Assembly (NCBI RefSeq): GCF_018130215.1
Contig: NZ_JAFCKQ010000002.1
Coordinates: forward strand, 1-64,000
Reading direction: 5' to 3'
Source: Bradyrhizobium jicamae
Lineage (GTDB): Bacteria; Pseudomonadota; Alphaproteobacteria; Rhizobiales; Xanthobacteraceae
Length of the DNA: 64,000 bases
Below are positions 26,896 through 36,688 of this stretch, in pieces. Numbering within the stretch: position 1 is the first letter of the stretch; every line of letters begins with the position of its first letter. The position numbers were made by a program, and so were the translations under genes. Below the pieces are notes generated by a model that saw only the letters and a program-made list of their open reading frames with translations, had not been told where the DNA came from and searched no databases.

Positions 26896-27926
26896 ATACG
26901 CTCGCAAAAGTCCCGGTCACGGTCGTCACGGGGTTTCTCGGATCGGGCAAGACGACGCTGATCCGGCATTTGATCTCCAACGCCAACGGCAAGAAGCTCG
27001 CGGTGCTCGTCAATGAGTTCGGCAGCGAAGGTGTCGATGGCGAGATCCTGAAGTCCTGCGCCGATGCCAATTGTCCGGAGGAGAACATCGTCGAGCTCGC
27101 CAATGGCTGCATCTGCTGCACGGTGGCCGACGATTTCATTCCGGCGATGGAGCAGTTGCTCGCGCGTCGCGTGAGGCCCGACCATATCCTGATCGAGACG
27201 TCGGGGCTGGCACTGCCGAAGCCGCTGCTCAAGGCCTTTGACTGGCCCGAGATCCGTTCACGGATCACGGTCGATGGCGTGATCGCGCTGGCCGATGCGG
27301 AAGCTGTCGCGGCCGGGCGCTTCGCGCCCGATCCGGTTGCTGTCGATGCGCAGCGGGCGGCGGACGACAGTCTCGATCACGAGACGCCGCTGTCGGAGGT
27401 GTTCGAGGACCAGATCGCCTGCGCCGACATCGTGCTGCTCACCAAGGCGGACCTTGCCGGCTCGGCAGGGCTCGAGGCCGCCAAGGTCGCGATCGCGGCC
27501 GAGATGCCGCGCCGGGTACCGATGCTTCCCGTCACCGACGGTGCGGTGGACGCGCGCGTGATCCTCGGTCTCGAGGCGGCCGCGGAGGATGATCTCGCCG
27601 CGCGGCCGTCGCATCATGACGGCGAGGACGAGCATGAACACAATGATTTCGCCTCCGTGGTGATCGACCTGCCGGAGGTCGCGGATGTCGACGCACTGGT
27701 TGCGTCGGTGCAGCGGCTGGCGCGCGAGCAGAAGGTGCTGCGCGCCAAGGGCTACATCGCCGTCAATGGCAAGCCGATGCGGCTGCTCTTGCAATCGGTC
27801 GGTGAACGGGTGCGGCATCAGTTCGATCAGCCCTGGGGTGCGCGGACACGGCAATCGAAGCTGGTCGTGATCGGCGAGCATGGCGATATCGATGAGGCCG
27901 CGATCAGGGCAGGACTCGGTGTCTGA
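26892..27926 (+). CDS. cobW: CobW, COG0523-family GTPase of cobalamin synthesis
   Basis: A 344-residue G3E GTPase thought to deliver cobalt to the aerobic chelatase. Walker A is GFLGSGKTT (from residue 14), the metal site CxCC is GCICC (C73, C75, C76), and a histidine-rich linker lies near residues 236-247. The C-terminal CobW domain follows (VDIALV-type strands, KGYIAVNGKPMRLL). It overlaps DUF1636 by four bases and cobN by one. Confidence 0.94.
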   Translation: MNTLAKVPVTVVTGFLGSGKTTLIRHLISNANGKKLAVLVNEFGSEGVDGEILKSCADANCPEENIVELANGCICCTVADDFIPAMEQLLARRVRPDHILIETSGLALPKPLLKAFDWPEIRSRITVDGVIALADAEAVAAGRFAPDPVAVDAQRAADDSLDHETPLSEVFEDQIACADIVLLTKADLAGSAGLEAAKVAIAAEMPRRVPMLPVTDGAVDARVILGLEAAAEDDLAARPSHHDGEDEHEHNDFASVVIDLPEVADVDALVASVQRLAREQKVLRAKGYIAVNGKPMRLLLQSVGERVRHQFDQPWGARTRQSKLVVIGEHGDIDEAAIRAGLGV

Positions 27927-30900
27927 TGCACGTTGTCTTTCGCGAGAGCCGCGGTCTTGAAGAGACTGCGACACCAAGGGACATCGGCCAGGACCCGGCC
28001 GATCTCGTGGTGCTCTCGTTCTCGGACAGCGATCTCGCCGCGTTCGCCTCCGGCTGGAGGCGCGGGCGCGCGGCCCTGCCGTCGCTGCGGCTCGCCAATC
28101 TCGCCGAGCTGCGCCATCCCCTGTCGGTCGACACCTATGTCGAGCGCACCCTGTCGCAGGCGCGCGGCATTCTGGTTCGCCTGATCGGCGGCGAGTCCTA
28201 CTGGGCTTACGGATTGTCGGCGCTGCATCGGCTGGCGAAGGATCGCGCCATCGCGCTGGCGGTGCTGCCGGCGGACGGCCGTGACGACGAGCGACTGGAT
28301 GCGTTCTCGACTTTGCCTGTCTCGACGCTCAGGCGTCTGAAGGTGCTCTGCGACAAGGGCGGCCCGATTGCGGCACAGGCTGCGATTGCCCAGCTGGCGC
28401 TGGCGTCGGGCCTTTATGCGGGGCCGGTCGTTGGCGAGACGGACATTCCCGAATTCGGGTTCTACGATCCCGATCGCGGAGTTGTCACGGCACCGCCCAC
28501 CCCGGGCGACCGGCCGCACGCGCTGGTCACCTTTTACCGATCCTACCTCGCTGCTGCAGACACTGGCCCGGTCGATGCCCTGATCAGGGCGCTGCGGCTC
28601 AAGGGATTTGACGCGCATGGCATGTTCGTCACCTCGCTGAAGGCAGCAGGTGCAGCGGAATGGTTGAGGGCGCGTTTTGCGGAGTGCGCTCCGGCCGTCA
28701 TCGTCAATGCGACGGCATTCTCCGCAGTCGGCGACGACGGAGTGACGCCGCTCGATGCCGCGTCCTGTCCGGTATTCCAGGTCGCGCTGTCGACGGCGCG
28801 GCGCGACGATTGGGCGGTGTCGATGCGCGGCCTGTCGCCGGGTGATCTCGCGATGCACGTGGTGCTGCCCGAGGTCGACGGTCGCCTGTTTGCCGGCGTG
28901 GTCAGCTTCAAGTCGGCGGCCGAGCGCGATGCTGATCTGCAATTCGCGCATCTTGCGCACAGAGCTGACGAGGAGCGCGTGAACGCAGTCGTCAGTCGCG
29001 TCGCGTCCTGGCACAGGCTTGCGATCACGCCCGCAGATCAGAAGCAGCTGGCGATCGTGCTCTCGAACTATCCTGGCCGCCCGCACCAGATCGCGCATGC
29101 CGTCGGTCTCGACGCACTCGCGTCGGTCGAAGCGCTGCTATCCGATCTCGACGCCGCGGGCTTCGATGTCGAGGCGAGTGGCGGTCTCGGCGACTTGCTG
29201 CTGTCCCAGCGACTGACCTGGAGCGTCGCCGATTATCGTGAAGCGCTGGCGACGCTTCCCGTGGAACTGCAGGACGACCTTGCGCTTGCCTGGGGTGCGC
29301 CGGAGGATGATCCGAGCTGCCGCGACGGCGCGTTTTGCTTTGCAGCGATCCGGAGCGGCAAATCCATCGTCGCCGTCCAGCCCGAACGCGGCGATGTCGG
29401 CATTCGGGACGCCGAATATCACGATCTCTCGCGCACGCCCCGCCACGCCTATGTCGCGTTCCATCTCTGGCTGAGGCGCCAGGGCATGGATGCCGTCGTC
29501 CACATGGGCGCGCATGGGACGCTGGAATGGCTCCCGGGCAAGTCCGTGGCGCTGTCATCCGCCTGCTGGCCGGAGGCGCTGATCGGGGATTTGCCGGTGA
29601 TCTATCCGTTCATCGTCAACGATCCGGGCGAGGCCGCGCAGGCCAAGCGGCGCATCGGCGCGGTGACGCTGGGCCACCTGCCGCCGCCGCTGGCCAAGGT
29701 CGCATTGCCCGAGACGCTGCACCGGCTCGAACGCCTGCTCGACGAATATTCAACGGCCGATGGGCTTGATCCCGCGCGGCGGCAGCGGCTGATCGGCGCG
29801 ATCCGCGACGAAGCACGCAGCGCGGGCCTCGAGGATGATCTCGGTCTTGCCGCCTCCGCCGCGCCGGGCGAAGCCATCACGCGCATCGATCGCTTCGTCT
29901 GCGATCTCAAGGAAAGCCAGTTCGGCGACGGCCTGCATGTATTCGGCCGCGGCGCGTGCGGCGAGGCGGAGACGGGCGCGCTTCTCGATGCGCTCGCCGG
30001 CAGGCGCGTTGCGCCTGGTCCTGCGGGCTCGCCCTATCGCGGACGCCGCGACGTGCTGCCGACCGGACGCAATCTGTTCGCGGTCGATCCGCGCGCGGTG
30101 CCCACGCCGTCGGCGCATGCCCAGGGCGTCAGGCTCGCGGAGGAATTGCTGCGTCGTCATCTCCAGGAGCATGGCGACTGGCCGAAGGGGCTCGTGGTCG
30201 ATCTATGGGGCTCCGCGACCATGCGCACGGCCGGCGAGGAGTTTGCGATGGCCCTGCATCTTGCGGGGCTGGCGCCGCGCTGGGATCACGGATCCGGTCG
30301 TGTCGTGGGTTACGACATCGTAGCAACAGCGGAGCTCGGCCGTCCCCGCATCGACGTCACGCTTCGCGTGTCGGGCCTGTTCCGCGACGTCTTCGCAGGG
30401 CTGGCGCAATTGTTCGAAGCGGCGAGCGAGGCGCTGTCGGAGCGCGACGGTGAGGGCGAAGACAACCCCTACCGCCTTCGCGCAGCACGCGTGTTCGGTC
30501 CGCGCCCGGGGCAATATGGCGTCGGCATCGCATCGGCCCCGGACGTGTTCACACCGGAGTCACGCGAAGCGGCCGGCGAGGCCTGGCTGTCCGCATCGTC
30601 CTGGGCGTTCGCATCGGATGGCGAAATTCGATCCGACCGCGCGGGCATCGAGGCGCGGCTCGCCGCAGCTGATGCCTTCGTGCATGTCCAGGATATTCCC
30701 GAAACGGACCTGTTGCTCGCCGCAGACTATGCCGCGCACGAGGCGGGTGTGGCAGCGGCCGCGGCAGGGCTGGGCGCGCCGGCTCCGTCGCTCTACCATC
30801 TCGACGCCACGCGGCCCGACCAGCCACGCGCGCGCTCCCTGACCGAGGAGATCTCGCGCGTCGTGCATGCGCGAGCCGCCAATCCGGCCTGGATCGCCGG

Positions 30901-31174
30901 CATGATGCGCCACGGCTTTCGTGGCGCGGCGGAGATCACCGCGACGCTCGAGCATATGGCGGCCTTCGCGCACCTCGCCGACGCAGTACCGTCGCATCTG
31001 TTCGATCGCTATTTTGACGCGACTCTCGGCAGCGATGATGTTCGGACGTTCATGGCGCGAGAGAACCCGGCGGCGCTTGCGGCGATGGAGACCTGCTTCA
31101 ACCGCCTGCATGAGGCCTCGCTCTGGAAAACCCGTCGCAATTCGATCGCGGCCGCCCTCCGGGAGGCGTCATGA
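27926..31174 (+). CDS. cobN: aerobic cobaltochelatase, large subunit
   Basis: A 1082-residue subunit that binds hydrogenobyrinic acid a,c-diamide and works with CobS and CobT to insert cobalt. The magnesium/cobalt-chelatase signature VHMGAHGTLEWLPGK lies near residue 525. It is shorter than the roughly 1250-1275 residues of the Pseudomonas-type protein but has a complete start and end, so it is not obviously broken. CobS and CobT are not in the window. The stop overlaps cobG by four bases. Confidence 0.95.
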   Translation: MHVVFRESRGLEETATPRDIGQDPADLVVLSFSDSDLAAFASGWRRGRAALPSLRLANLAELRHPLSVDTYVERTLSQARGILVRLIGGESYWAYGLSALHRLAKDRAIALAVLPADGRDDERLDAFSTLPVSTLRRLKVLCDKGGPIAAQAAIAQLALASGLYAGPVVGETDIPEFGFYDPDRGVVTAPPTPGDRPHALVTFYRSYLAAADTGPVDALIRALRLKGFDAHGMFVTSLKAAGAAEWLRARFAECAPAVIVNATAFSAVGDDGVTPLDAASCPVFQVALSTARRDDWAVSMRGLSPGDLAMHVVLPEVDGRLFAGVVSFKSAAERDADLQFAHLAHRADEERVNAVVSRVASWHRLAITPADQKQLAIVLSNYPGRPHQIAHAVGLDALASVEALLSDLDAAGFDVEASGGLGDLLLSQRLTWSVADYREALATLPVELQDDLALAWGAPEDDPSCRDGAFCFAAIRSGKSIVAVQPERGDVGIRDAEYHDLSRTPRHAYVAFHLWLRRQGMDAVVHMGAHGTLEWLPGKSVALSSACWPEALIGDLPVIYPFIVNDPGEAAQAKRRIGAVTLGHLPPPLAKVALPETLHRLERLLDEYSTADGLDPARRQRLIGAIRDEARSAGLEDDLGLAASAAPGEAITRIDRFVCDLKESQFGDGLHVFGRGACGEAETGALLDALAGRRVAPGPAGSPYRGRRDVLPTGRNLFAVDPRAVPTPSAHAQGVRLAEELLRRHLQEHGDWPKGLVVDLWGSATMRTAGEEFAMALHLAGLAPRWDHGSGRVVGYDIVATAELGRPRIDVTLRVSGLFRDVFAGLAQLFEAASEALSERDGEGEDNPYRLRAARVFGPRPGQYGVGIASAPDVFTPESREAAGEAWLSASSWAFASDGEIRSDRAGIEARLAAADAFVHVQDIPETDLLLAADYAAHEAGVAAAAAGLGAPAPSLYHLDATRPDQPRARSLTEEISRVVHARAANPAWIAGMMRHGFRGAAEITATLEHMAAFAHLADAVPSHLFDRYFDATLGSDDVRTFMARENPAALAAMETCFNRLHEASLWKTRRNSIAAALREAS

Positions 31175-32328
31175 TGGCGGTCGCGATCAAGGGCTGGTGC
31201 CCAGGCGCCTTCCGACCGATGCAGTCGGGCGACGGGCTGGTGGTCCGCGTCCGCCCCTTTGGCGGACGGCTCGATGCGGAGCAGGCGGCGGGGCTTGCGG
31301 AATTGGCCGGGCGCTACGGCAACGGCCTGATCGATCTGACCAGCCGGGCCAATCTCCAGGTCAGGGGCGTCACGGACGAGAGATATCAGCCCCTGCTCGA
31401 CGGGCTGGCGCAACTCGGATTGCTCGACCAGGATTCGGCAACCGAATCGCGGCGCAACATTCTGGTGACCCCGTTTTGGGAGCCTGACGACGAGACCCGT
31501 TCGCTAGCCGCCGAGCTCGAGCGCGCGCTCGCCGCCGTTGATCTCGATCTTCCGACCAAGTTCGGCTTTGCCGTCGATGACGGCAAAAAGCGCGTACTGG
31601 CCGATGCATCGGCCGACATCCGCATCGAGCGCGATGTCGCGGATGAACTGATCGTGCGCGCGGATAGGGCGGAGTTCGGCCGCCGGGTCGCGCGAACCGA
31701 GACCGTCGGCATCGCGCTCGCACTGGCCCAATGGTTCGTTGCCTCCGGAGGTGCCGGGCGAGGGCGCATGGCAGCTCATATCGGGGCCGGCGCAGGATTA
31801 CCCCGGACACTGCGCGGCGATGCCGAGCCGGCGCCGATGGCGCGGGCAGCGCGTCCCGGCCTTTCTCCTCACGGTGCGATGGTCGGCGTTGCATTCGGAC
31901 AGCTGCCCTATTCCGCGCTCAGCCGTCTCGCCGCGCACGCGCCGGCGCTGCGCATGACACCCTGGCGGATGATGCTGGTCGAGGATCAGCGCGAGATGCC
32001 GCGCGAGGCGGACCTCATCACCGACGCCGATGACCCGGCGCTTCGCGTGATCGCCTGCAGCGGTGCTCCGCGGTGCCGCGAGGCACTCGCCGACACGCGT
32101 AAGCTGGCGGCCACGCTCGCTCCGCACATTGACACCGATATGCGCCTCCACATCTCCGGCTGTGCCAAGGGCTGCGCCCATTCCGGTGCGGCGCCGGTCA
32201 CGCTCGTTGCGACCCGTGATGGATTTGACCTGATCCGGAACGGCTCGACGCGGGACGTACCTGTCCGGCGCGGATTGAGTGGCGCCGACCTCGTCGCAAT
32301 GCCTTCCCTTCTGCCGGGAGGGCGCTGA
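31171..32328 (+). CDS. cobG: precorrin-3B synthase
   Basis: A 385-residue oxygen-dependent enzyme of the sulfite/nitrite-reductase fold that makes precorrin-3B from precorrin-3A. Two ferredoxin-like halves are visible. The Fe-S cysteines are in ACSGAPRCREAL (about residue 300) and HISGCAKGCAHSG (about 330). Its presence marks the aerobic cobalamin route. It is coupled to cobN and cobH by overlapping codons. Confidence 0.93.
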   Translation: MMAVAIKGWCPGAFRPMQSGDGLVVRVRPFGGRLDAEQAAGLAELAGRYGNGLIDLTSRANLQVRGVTDERYQPLLDGLAQLGLLDQDSATESRRNILVTPFWEPDDETRSLAAELERALAAVDLDLPTKFGFAVDDGKKRVLADASADIRIERDVADELIVRADRAEFGRRVARTETVGIALALAQWFVASGGAGRGRMAAHIGAGAGLPRTLRGDAEPAPMARAARPGLSPHGAMVGVAFGQLPYSALSRLAAHAPALRMTPWRMMLVEDQREMPREADLITDADDPALRVIACSGAPRCREALADTRKLAATLAPHIDTDMRLHISGCAKGCAHSGAAPVTLVATRDGFDLIRNGSTRDVPVRRGLSGADLVAMPSLLPGGR

Positions 32329-32957
32329 TGCCCTACAGCTATGAGACCGACGGCGCGGCGATCTATCGTCAATCCTTTGCCACCATTCGTGACGAAGCAG
32401 ATCTCGCGCGCTTCTCGCCAGAGGAGGAGCCGGTGGTCGTGCGCATGATCCACGCGGCGGGCATGGTGGGGCTCGAAGCGCATGTCCGCTTCACGCGGGG
32501 CATGGCGCGTGCGGCACGGGCCGCGCTGCGGGACGGTGCACCGATCCTGTGCGATGCACGCATGGTGTCGGAGGGAATAACGCGCAACCGGCTTCCTGCC
32601 GGCAATGCCGTCATCTGCACGCTCGGCGATCCCTCCGTGCCCGGGCTTGCACAATCGATGGCCAACACCCGCTCCGCCGCGGCGCTCGAGCTCTGGCGTC
32701 CGCACCTCAAGGGCGCCGTTGTCGCCATCGGCAATGCGCCGACGGCACTGTTTCATCTTCTCAACATGCTGGAGGACAACGATTGTCCGAAGCCGGCGGC
32801 GATCATCGGCTGCCCGGTCGGCTTTGTCGGCGCGGCTGAATCCAAGGCCGCGTTGATGGCCGATCCGCCGGCGCCGGCGCTGACGGTCGAGGGACGCCTC
32901 GGCGGCTCGGCGATAACAGTGGCCGCCGTCAACGCGCTGGCCAGCCGGAGCGAGTGA
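32328..32957 (+). CDS. cobH: precorrin-8X methylmutase
   Basis: A 209-residue enzyme that moves the C-11 methyl to C-12, giving hydrogenobyrinic acid. Visible motifs: RMIHAAGMVGLEAHVRF with the catalytic histidine, ILCDARMVSEGI, and GCPVGFVGAAESK. It starts on the last base of cobG and ends one base before cobI. Confidence 0.95.
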   Translation: MPYSYETDGAAIYRQSFATIRDEADLARFSPEEEPVVVRMIHAAGMVGLEAHVRFTRGMARAARAALRDGAPILCDARMVSEGITRNRLPAGNAVICTLGDPSVPGLAQSMANTRSAAALELWRPHLKGAVVAIGNAPTALFHLLNMLEDNDCPKPAAIIGCPVGFVGAAESKAALMADPPAPALTVEGRLGGSAITVAAVNALASRSE

Positions 32958-32958
32958 G

Positions 32959-33690
32959 ATGGGGCGCATCATCTGCTGCGGCCTCGGGCCAGGCGATCCG
33001 GATCTGATGAGTGTGCGCGCCGATCGCGAGGTGCGCGCGGCGAGGCATGTGGCCTATTTCCGCAAGAAGGGCCGGCCGGGCCAGGCGCGGCGCATCGTCG
33101 ACGGCATGCTCGCGGCCGACGTCAGCGAATATCCGATGGAATATCCCGTGACCACGGAGATCGCCTTCGACGATCCCAAATATGTCCGCCTGCTTTCCGG
33201 ATTCTATGATGAGTGGGCGGAGCGGCTGGCGCGGCTCTCGCGCGCCGTCGACGTCGTCGTACTCTGCGAGGGCGATCCCTACTTCTATGGATCGTTCATG
33301 CATCTGTATGCCCGCCTGCAGGGGCGGGTCGAGATCGACGTGATCGCCGGCATTCCCGGCATGGTGGGCTGCTGGAATTCGGTCGGCCAGCCGATCGCGC
33401 TCGGCGACGACGTCACGACGGTGCTGATGGGCACGCTCGCGGAAGACGAACTGGAGCGGCGCATGCGCAATTCCGATGCGCTGGTCGTCATGAAGACGGG
33501 GCGAAATCTGGCGAAGGTCCGTCGCGCGCTTGCGTCCGCCGGCCGGCTCGCCGATGCGTGGCTGGTCGAGCGCGGCACCATGCCGGGTGAACGCGTCACC
33601 CGGCTGATCGACGTCGACAAATCCGACTATCCCTACTTTGCGATCGTGCTGGTGCACGGTCGGGGACGGCGCCTGGAGTCGGCCGAATGA
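32959..33690 (+). CDS. cobI: precorrin-2 C20-methyltransferase
   Basis: A 243-residue SAM-dependent tetrapyrrole methylase that makes precorrin-3A. The family's N-terminal GLGPGDPDLMSVRA, the LCEGDPYFYGSFMHL loop and VIAGIPGMVGCWN are clear. It is in the riboswitch-headed run, and its stop overlaps cobJ by four bases. Confidence 0.95.
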   Translation: MGRIICCGLGPGDPDLMSVRADREVRAARHVAYFRKKGRPGQARRIVDGMLAADVSEYPMEYPVTTEIAFDDPKYVRLLSGFYDEWAERLARLSRAVDVVVLCEGDPYFYGSFMHLYARLQGRVEIDVIAGIPGMVGCWNSVGQPIALGDDVTTVLMGTLAEDELERRMRNSDALVVMKTGRNLAKVRRALASAGRLADAWLVERGTMPGERVTRLIDVDKSDYPYFAIVLVHGRGRRLESAE

Positions 33691-34421
33691 CGGGCTCGCT
33701 GACCGTCGCGGGACTTGGGCCGGGGGACGGCGCGCTGGTGACGCCCGAGGTGTCCGCCGCGCTCGCCGCCGCGACCGATATCGTAGGCTACGCACCTTAT
33801 GTCACCCGCGTGCAGCCGCGCGACGGGCTCACGCTGCACCCGTCGGACAATCGCGTGGAGCTGCAGCGAGCAGGCGACGCGCTGCGGCTCGCCGCGGAAG
33901 GACGTCACGTCGTCGTGGTGTCCTCCGGCGATCCCGGCGTGTTCGCGATGGCCTCGGCGGTGTTCGAGGCGCTTGAAGCGGCTCCGCAATGGCAGGATCT
34001 TTCGATCCGGGTGCTGCCCGGAGTAACGGCGATGCTGGCTGCGGCGGCCCGAGCCGGAGCACCGCTCGGCCACGATTTTTGCGCGATCAATCTCTCCGAC
34101 AATCTCAAGCCGTGGCCGATGATCGAGAAGCGTTTGCGGCTTGCCGCCGAAGCCGACTTCGCGATCGCGATGTACAATCCGCGCTCGGCCAGCCGGCCGG
34201 AGGGTTTCGAGCGCACGCTTGCGGTGTTGAGGGAGGCCGGCTGTGGCGAGCGCCTCGTGGTATTCGCGCGGGCGGTCAGTGCGCCCGACGAACGGATCGA
34301 GACGGTGCGGCTGAACGATGCGACACCTGAAATGGCCGACATGCGGACCCTGGTGATCGTCGGCAATTCGGCGACGCGCCGCGTTGGACGTTGGGTCTAT
34401 GCCCCGAGGCACGCGCGATGA
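33687..34421 (+). CDS. cobJ: precorrin-3B C17-methyltransferase
   Basis: A 244-residue SAM-dependent methylase that also drives ring contraction to precorrin-4. It shows GLGPGDGALVTPEV, VVVSSGDPGVFAMASAV, VLPGVTAMLAAAARAGAPLGHDF and CAINLSDNLKPW, all characteristic of CobJ/CbiH. Its 3' end overlaps the end of the opposite-strand cobK by 25 bases. Confidence 0.95.
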   Translation: MTGSLTVAGLGPGDGALVTPEVSAALAAATDIVGYAPYVTRVQPRDGLTLHPSDNRVELQRAGDALRLAAEGRHVVVVSSGDPGVFAMASAVFEALEAAPQWQDLSIRVLPGVTAMLAAAARAGAPLGHDFCAINLSDNLKPWPMIEKRLRLAAEADFAIAMYNPRSASRPEGFERTLAVLREAGCGERLVVFARAVSAPDERIETVRLNDATPEMADMRTLVIVGNSATRRVGRWVYAPRHAR

Positions 34422-35143
34422 CCGAGCCATCGCATGACATCAGCCACCCTTTCAACCCGCGGCCGATCCGGCAGCGCGGGCCGCGTGAGCATGATCACGG
34501 GAATACCGAGTTCCCGCGCCGCGTCAATCTTGGCGCGCGCGCCGCTGCCGCCGGAATTGCGGGCGACGATCCATTCGATGCCGCGCGACCGCATCATCTC
34601 CAACTCGCCGTCGAGCGTGAACGGGCCGCGCGAGACGAGAACGTCTGCGGCGAAGGGCAGCGCACCGTCGGGCGGATCGACAAACCTCAACGTATAGGCA
34701 TGCTGCGGTCTGGTGCCGAATGGAGCGATATGCTGGCGCCCGATCGCAAGAAACACGCGGGCAGGGGTCTCGGGCAATGCGGCGACCGCCGAGGCGATAT
34801 CCGCGACCTCGGTCCAGTGATCACCCTCAGTCCCATCCCACGGCGCTCGCTCGAGCGCGATCAGCGGCGTTCCCGTGACGGCACAGGCCGTCACCGCATT
34901 GCGGCTCATCTCGGCTGCAAAGGGATGGGTCGCGTCGACCACATGGGTGATTCGCTCGGAGCGGATGAAGTCGGCGAGGCCAACAGGTCCACCGAAGCCG
35001 CCGATGCGCGTCGGCAGCGGTTGGTCCGCAGGGATGCGGGTGCGGCCTCCGTAGGAATAGACCGCATCTATTCCCGCGCGCGCGATCGCGCCGGCGAGCA
35101 AATTGGCGTCCGCCGTTCCGCCCAGAATGAGGGCGCGCGTCAT
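34397..35143 (-). CDS. cobK: precorrin-6A reductase
   Basis: A 248-residue NADPH-dependent reductase that converts precorrin-6A to precorrin-6B (dihydro form). The N-terminal ILGGTADANLLA, VVDATHPFA and the VARNSGG-type C-terminal strand fit CobK/CbiJ. It is the only gene of this run on the minus strand. Its ATG shares a CATG with the cobL start (35141-35144), with AGGGA six bases upstream on its own strand. A longer upstream frame exists but lies antisense inside cobL. Confidence 0.93.
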   Translation of the reverse strand: MTRALILGGTADANLLAGAIARAGIDAVYSYGGRTRIPADQPLPTRIGGFGGPVGLADFIRSERITHVVDATHPFAAEMSRNAVTACAVTGTPLIALERAPWDGTEGDHWTEVADIASAVAALPETPARVFLAIGRQHIAPFGTRPQHAYTLRFVDPPDGALPFAADVLVSRGPFTLDGELEMMRSRGIEWIVARNSGGSGARAKIDAARELGIPVIMLTRPALPDRPRVERVADVMRWLGHRACLGA

Positions 35144-36323
35144 GGCTGATCCCTGGCTGACGATCATCGGTATCGGCGAAGATGGCCTTGCCGGCCTCTC
35201 CGAGGCAAGCCGAAAGGCACTTGCCGAGGCCGAAACCGTGTTCGGCGGCGAGCGGCATCTCGCGCTTGCAGGCGTGACCGGTCGCGGCCGTCCGTGGCCC
35301 GTGCCATTCGACGCGCAGAGCGTGCTGACCTGCCGCGGCCGGCCCACTGCGGTGCTGGCCTCGGGCGATCCGTTCTGGCACGGCGTCGGCGGAAGCCTTG
35401 CCGAGCAACTGCAGGCCGACGAGTGGGTCGCGCATTCCGCACCATCGACATTTTCATTCGTCGCAGCACGATTGGGCTGGCGCCTCGAAAACGTCATTTG
35501 TCTCGGACTTCATGCCGCGCCTTTCGAGCGCCTTGTGCCGCACCTCGCGCGAGGTGCGCAAGTCATCTGCCTGGTCCGCGACGGCAACGCGGCCGGCGAC
35601 CTTGCGAAATGGCTGACTGACCGCGGCTGGGGTGCCTCGCCACTATGGGCCCTCGCGGCACTCGGCGGCCCGCACGAAATCGTCAGGCAACATCGCGCGG
35701 ACAGCTTCGTTGCTCTGCCGAACGAGCGCCTGATCGCCGTGGCTTTCGAGGCGAGGGGATCGCAAGGTATCGCACGCAGCTCAGGCCTTGCCGACGATCT
35801 CTTCGCGCATGACGGCCAGATCACCAAGCGGCCGATGCGCGCGCTCGCGCTCTCGGCCCTCGCGCCGCGACCGGGCGAGCGATTGTGGGACATCGGTGCG
35901 GGCTCCGGCTCGATCTCCATCGAATGGGCCTTGTGCGGAGGGACGGCAATCGCCATTGAGGCGAGCGAGGATCGCGTTGCGAATATCCGCAGCAACATCG
36001 CAGCGTTCGGGATGTCGCATTGCATCACCGTCGTCGCGGGGGGCGCGCCGGATGCCCTCGCAGGTCTGGAGACACCGGATGCCGTGTTCATCGGCGGCGG
36101 CATGGACGCTGCGCTGTTCGATGCGGTCTGGTCGCGGAGCGCGCAAGGCGTGCGGCTGGTTGCGCATGCCGTAACGCTGGAGACCGAAGCGCTGCTCGCA
36201 GGGTTGCAGCAGCGTCATGGCGGAGACCTGATGCGGGTCGAGATCGCGCATTCGGGCGCGCTGGGCCGCTACCGATCCTGGGAGGCGGCACGGCCGGTCG
36301 TGCAATGGAGCGTGAGCAAATGA
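35142..36323 (+). CDS. cobL: precorrin-6Y C5,15-methyltransferase (decarboxylating)
   Basis: A 393-residue fusion. The N-terminal half is a CbiE-like methylase ([29 protein letters not shown]), the C-terminal half a CbiT-like methylase/decarboxylase ([17 protein letters not shown] near residue 250). It adds methyls at C-5 and C-15 and removes the C-12 acetate carboxyl. The ATG at 35142 has GAGGG upstream and overlaps the divergent cobK start. The stop overlaps cobE by four bases. Confidence 0.94.
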   Translation: MADPWLTIIGIGEDGLAGLSEASRKALAEAETVFGGERHLALAGVTGRGRPWPVPFDAQSVLTCRGRPTAVLASGDPFWHGVGGSLAEQLQADEWVAHSAPSTFSFVAARLGWRLENVICLGLHAAPFERLVPHLARGAQVICLVRDGNAAGDLAKWLTDRGWGASPLWALAALGGPHEIVRQHRADSFVALPNERLIAVAFEARGSQGIARSSGLADDLFAHDGQITKRPMRALALSALAPRPGERLWDIGAGSGSISIEWALCGGTAIAIEASEDRVANIRSNIAAFGMSHCITVVAGGAPDALAGLETPDAVFIGGGMDAALFDAVWSRSAQGVRLVAHAVTLETEALLAGLQQRHGGDLMRVEIAHSGALGRYRSWEAARPVVQWSVSK

Positions 36324-36688
36324 GGGTCGCCGGCCTCGGATTCAGGCGCGACGTTACGCTCGACTCGCTACGCGAGGCGCTGGTCTCGGCCGGGGGATCC
36401 GAAGGGCTCGCGGCTGTCGCAACCATCAGCGACCGGGCCGATACGGCGGCGCTGAAGCTCCTGGCACGCGAGTGCAACGTGCCGATCAAGGTTGTTCCCC
36501 GCGAAGCATTGGCAGGCATCGTGACGCCGACCCGGTCCACTCTCGTCCAGGCGAAGTTCGGTACGGGGTCGGTCGCCGAAGCGGCCGCACTCGCAGCCGC
36601 CGGCCGTCATGCACGACTGGTCTCGAGGCGCGCCGTGTCGCAGGATCGGATGGCGACCGCCGCGATCGCGGAAGGAGACGGCGAATGA
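36320..36688 (+). CDS. cobE: cobalamin biosynthesis protein CobE
   Basis: A 122-residue protein matching CobE and the C-terminal part of CbiG-type proteins: [24 protein letters not shown] and the [17 protein letters not shown] ending. Its precise role in the aerobic pathway is not settled. It overlaps both cobL and cobM by four bases, so it is translationally coupled to them. Confidence 0.9.
   Translation: MRVAGLGFRRDVTLDSLREALVSAGGSEGLAAVATISDRADTAALKLLARECNVPIKVVPREALAGIVTPTRSTLVQAKFGTGSVAEAAALAAAGRHARLVSRRAVSQDRMATAAIAEGDGE

Noticed and set aside
27926..31174. cobN as a truncated gene, because it is shorter than Pseudomonas-type CobN
   Set aside because: The start is coupled to cobW, the stop to cobG, the chelatase motif is intact and no frameshift is visible; the length looks like a lineage trait.
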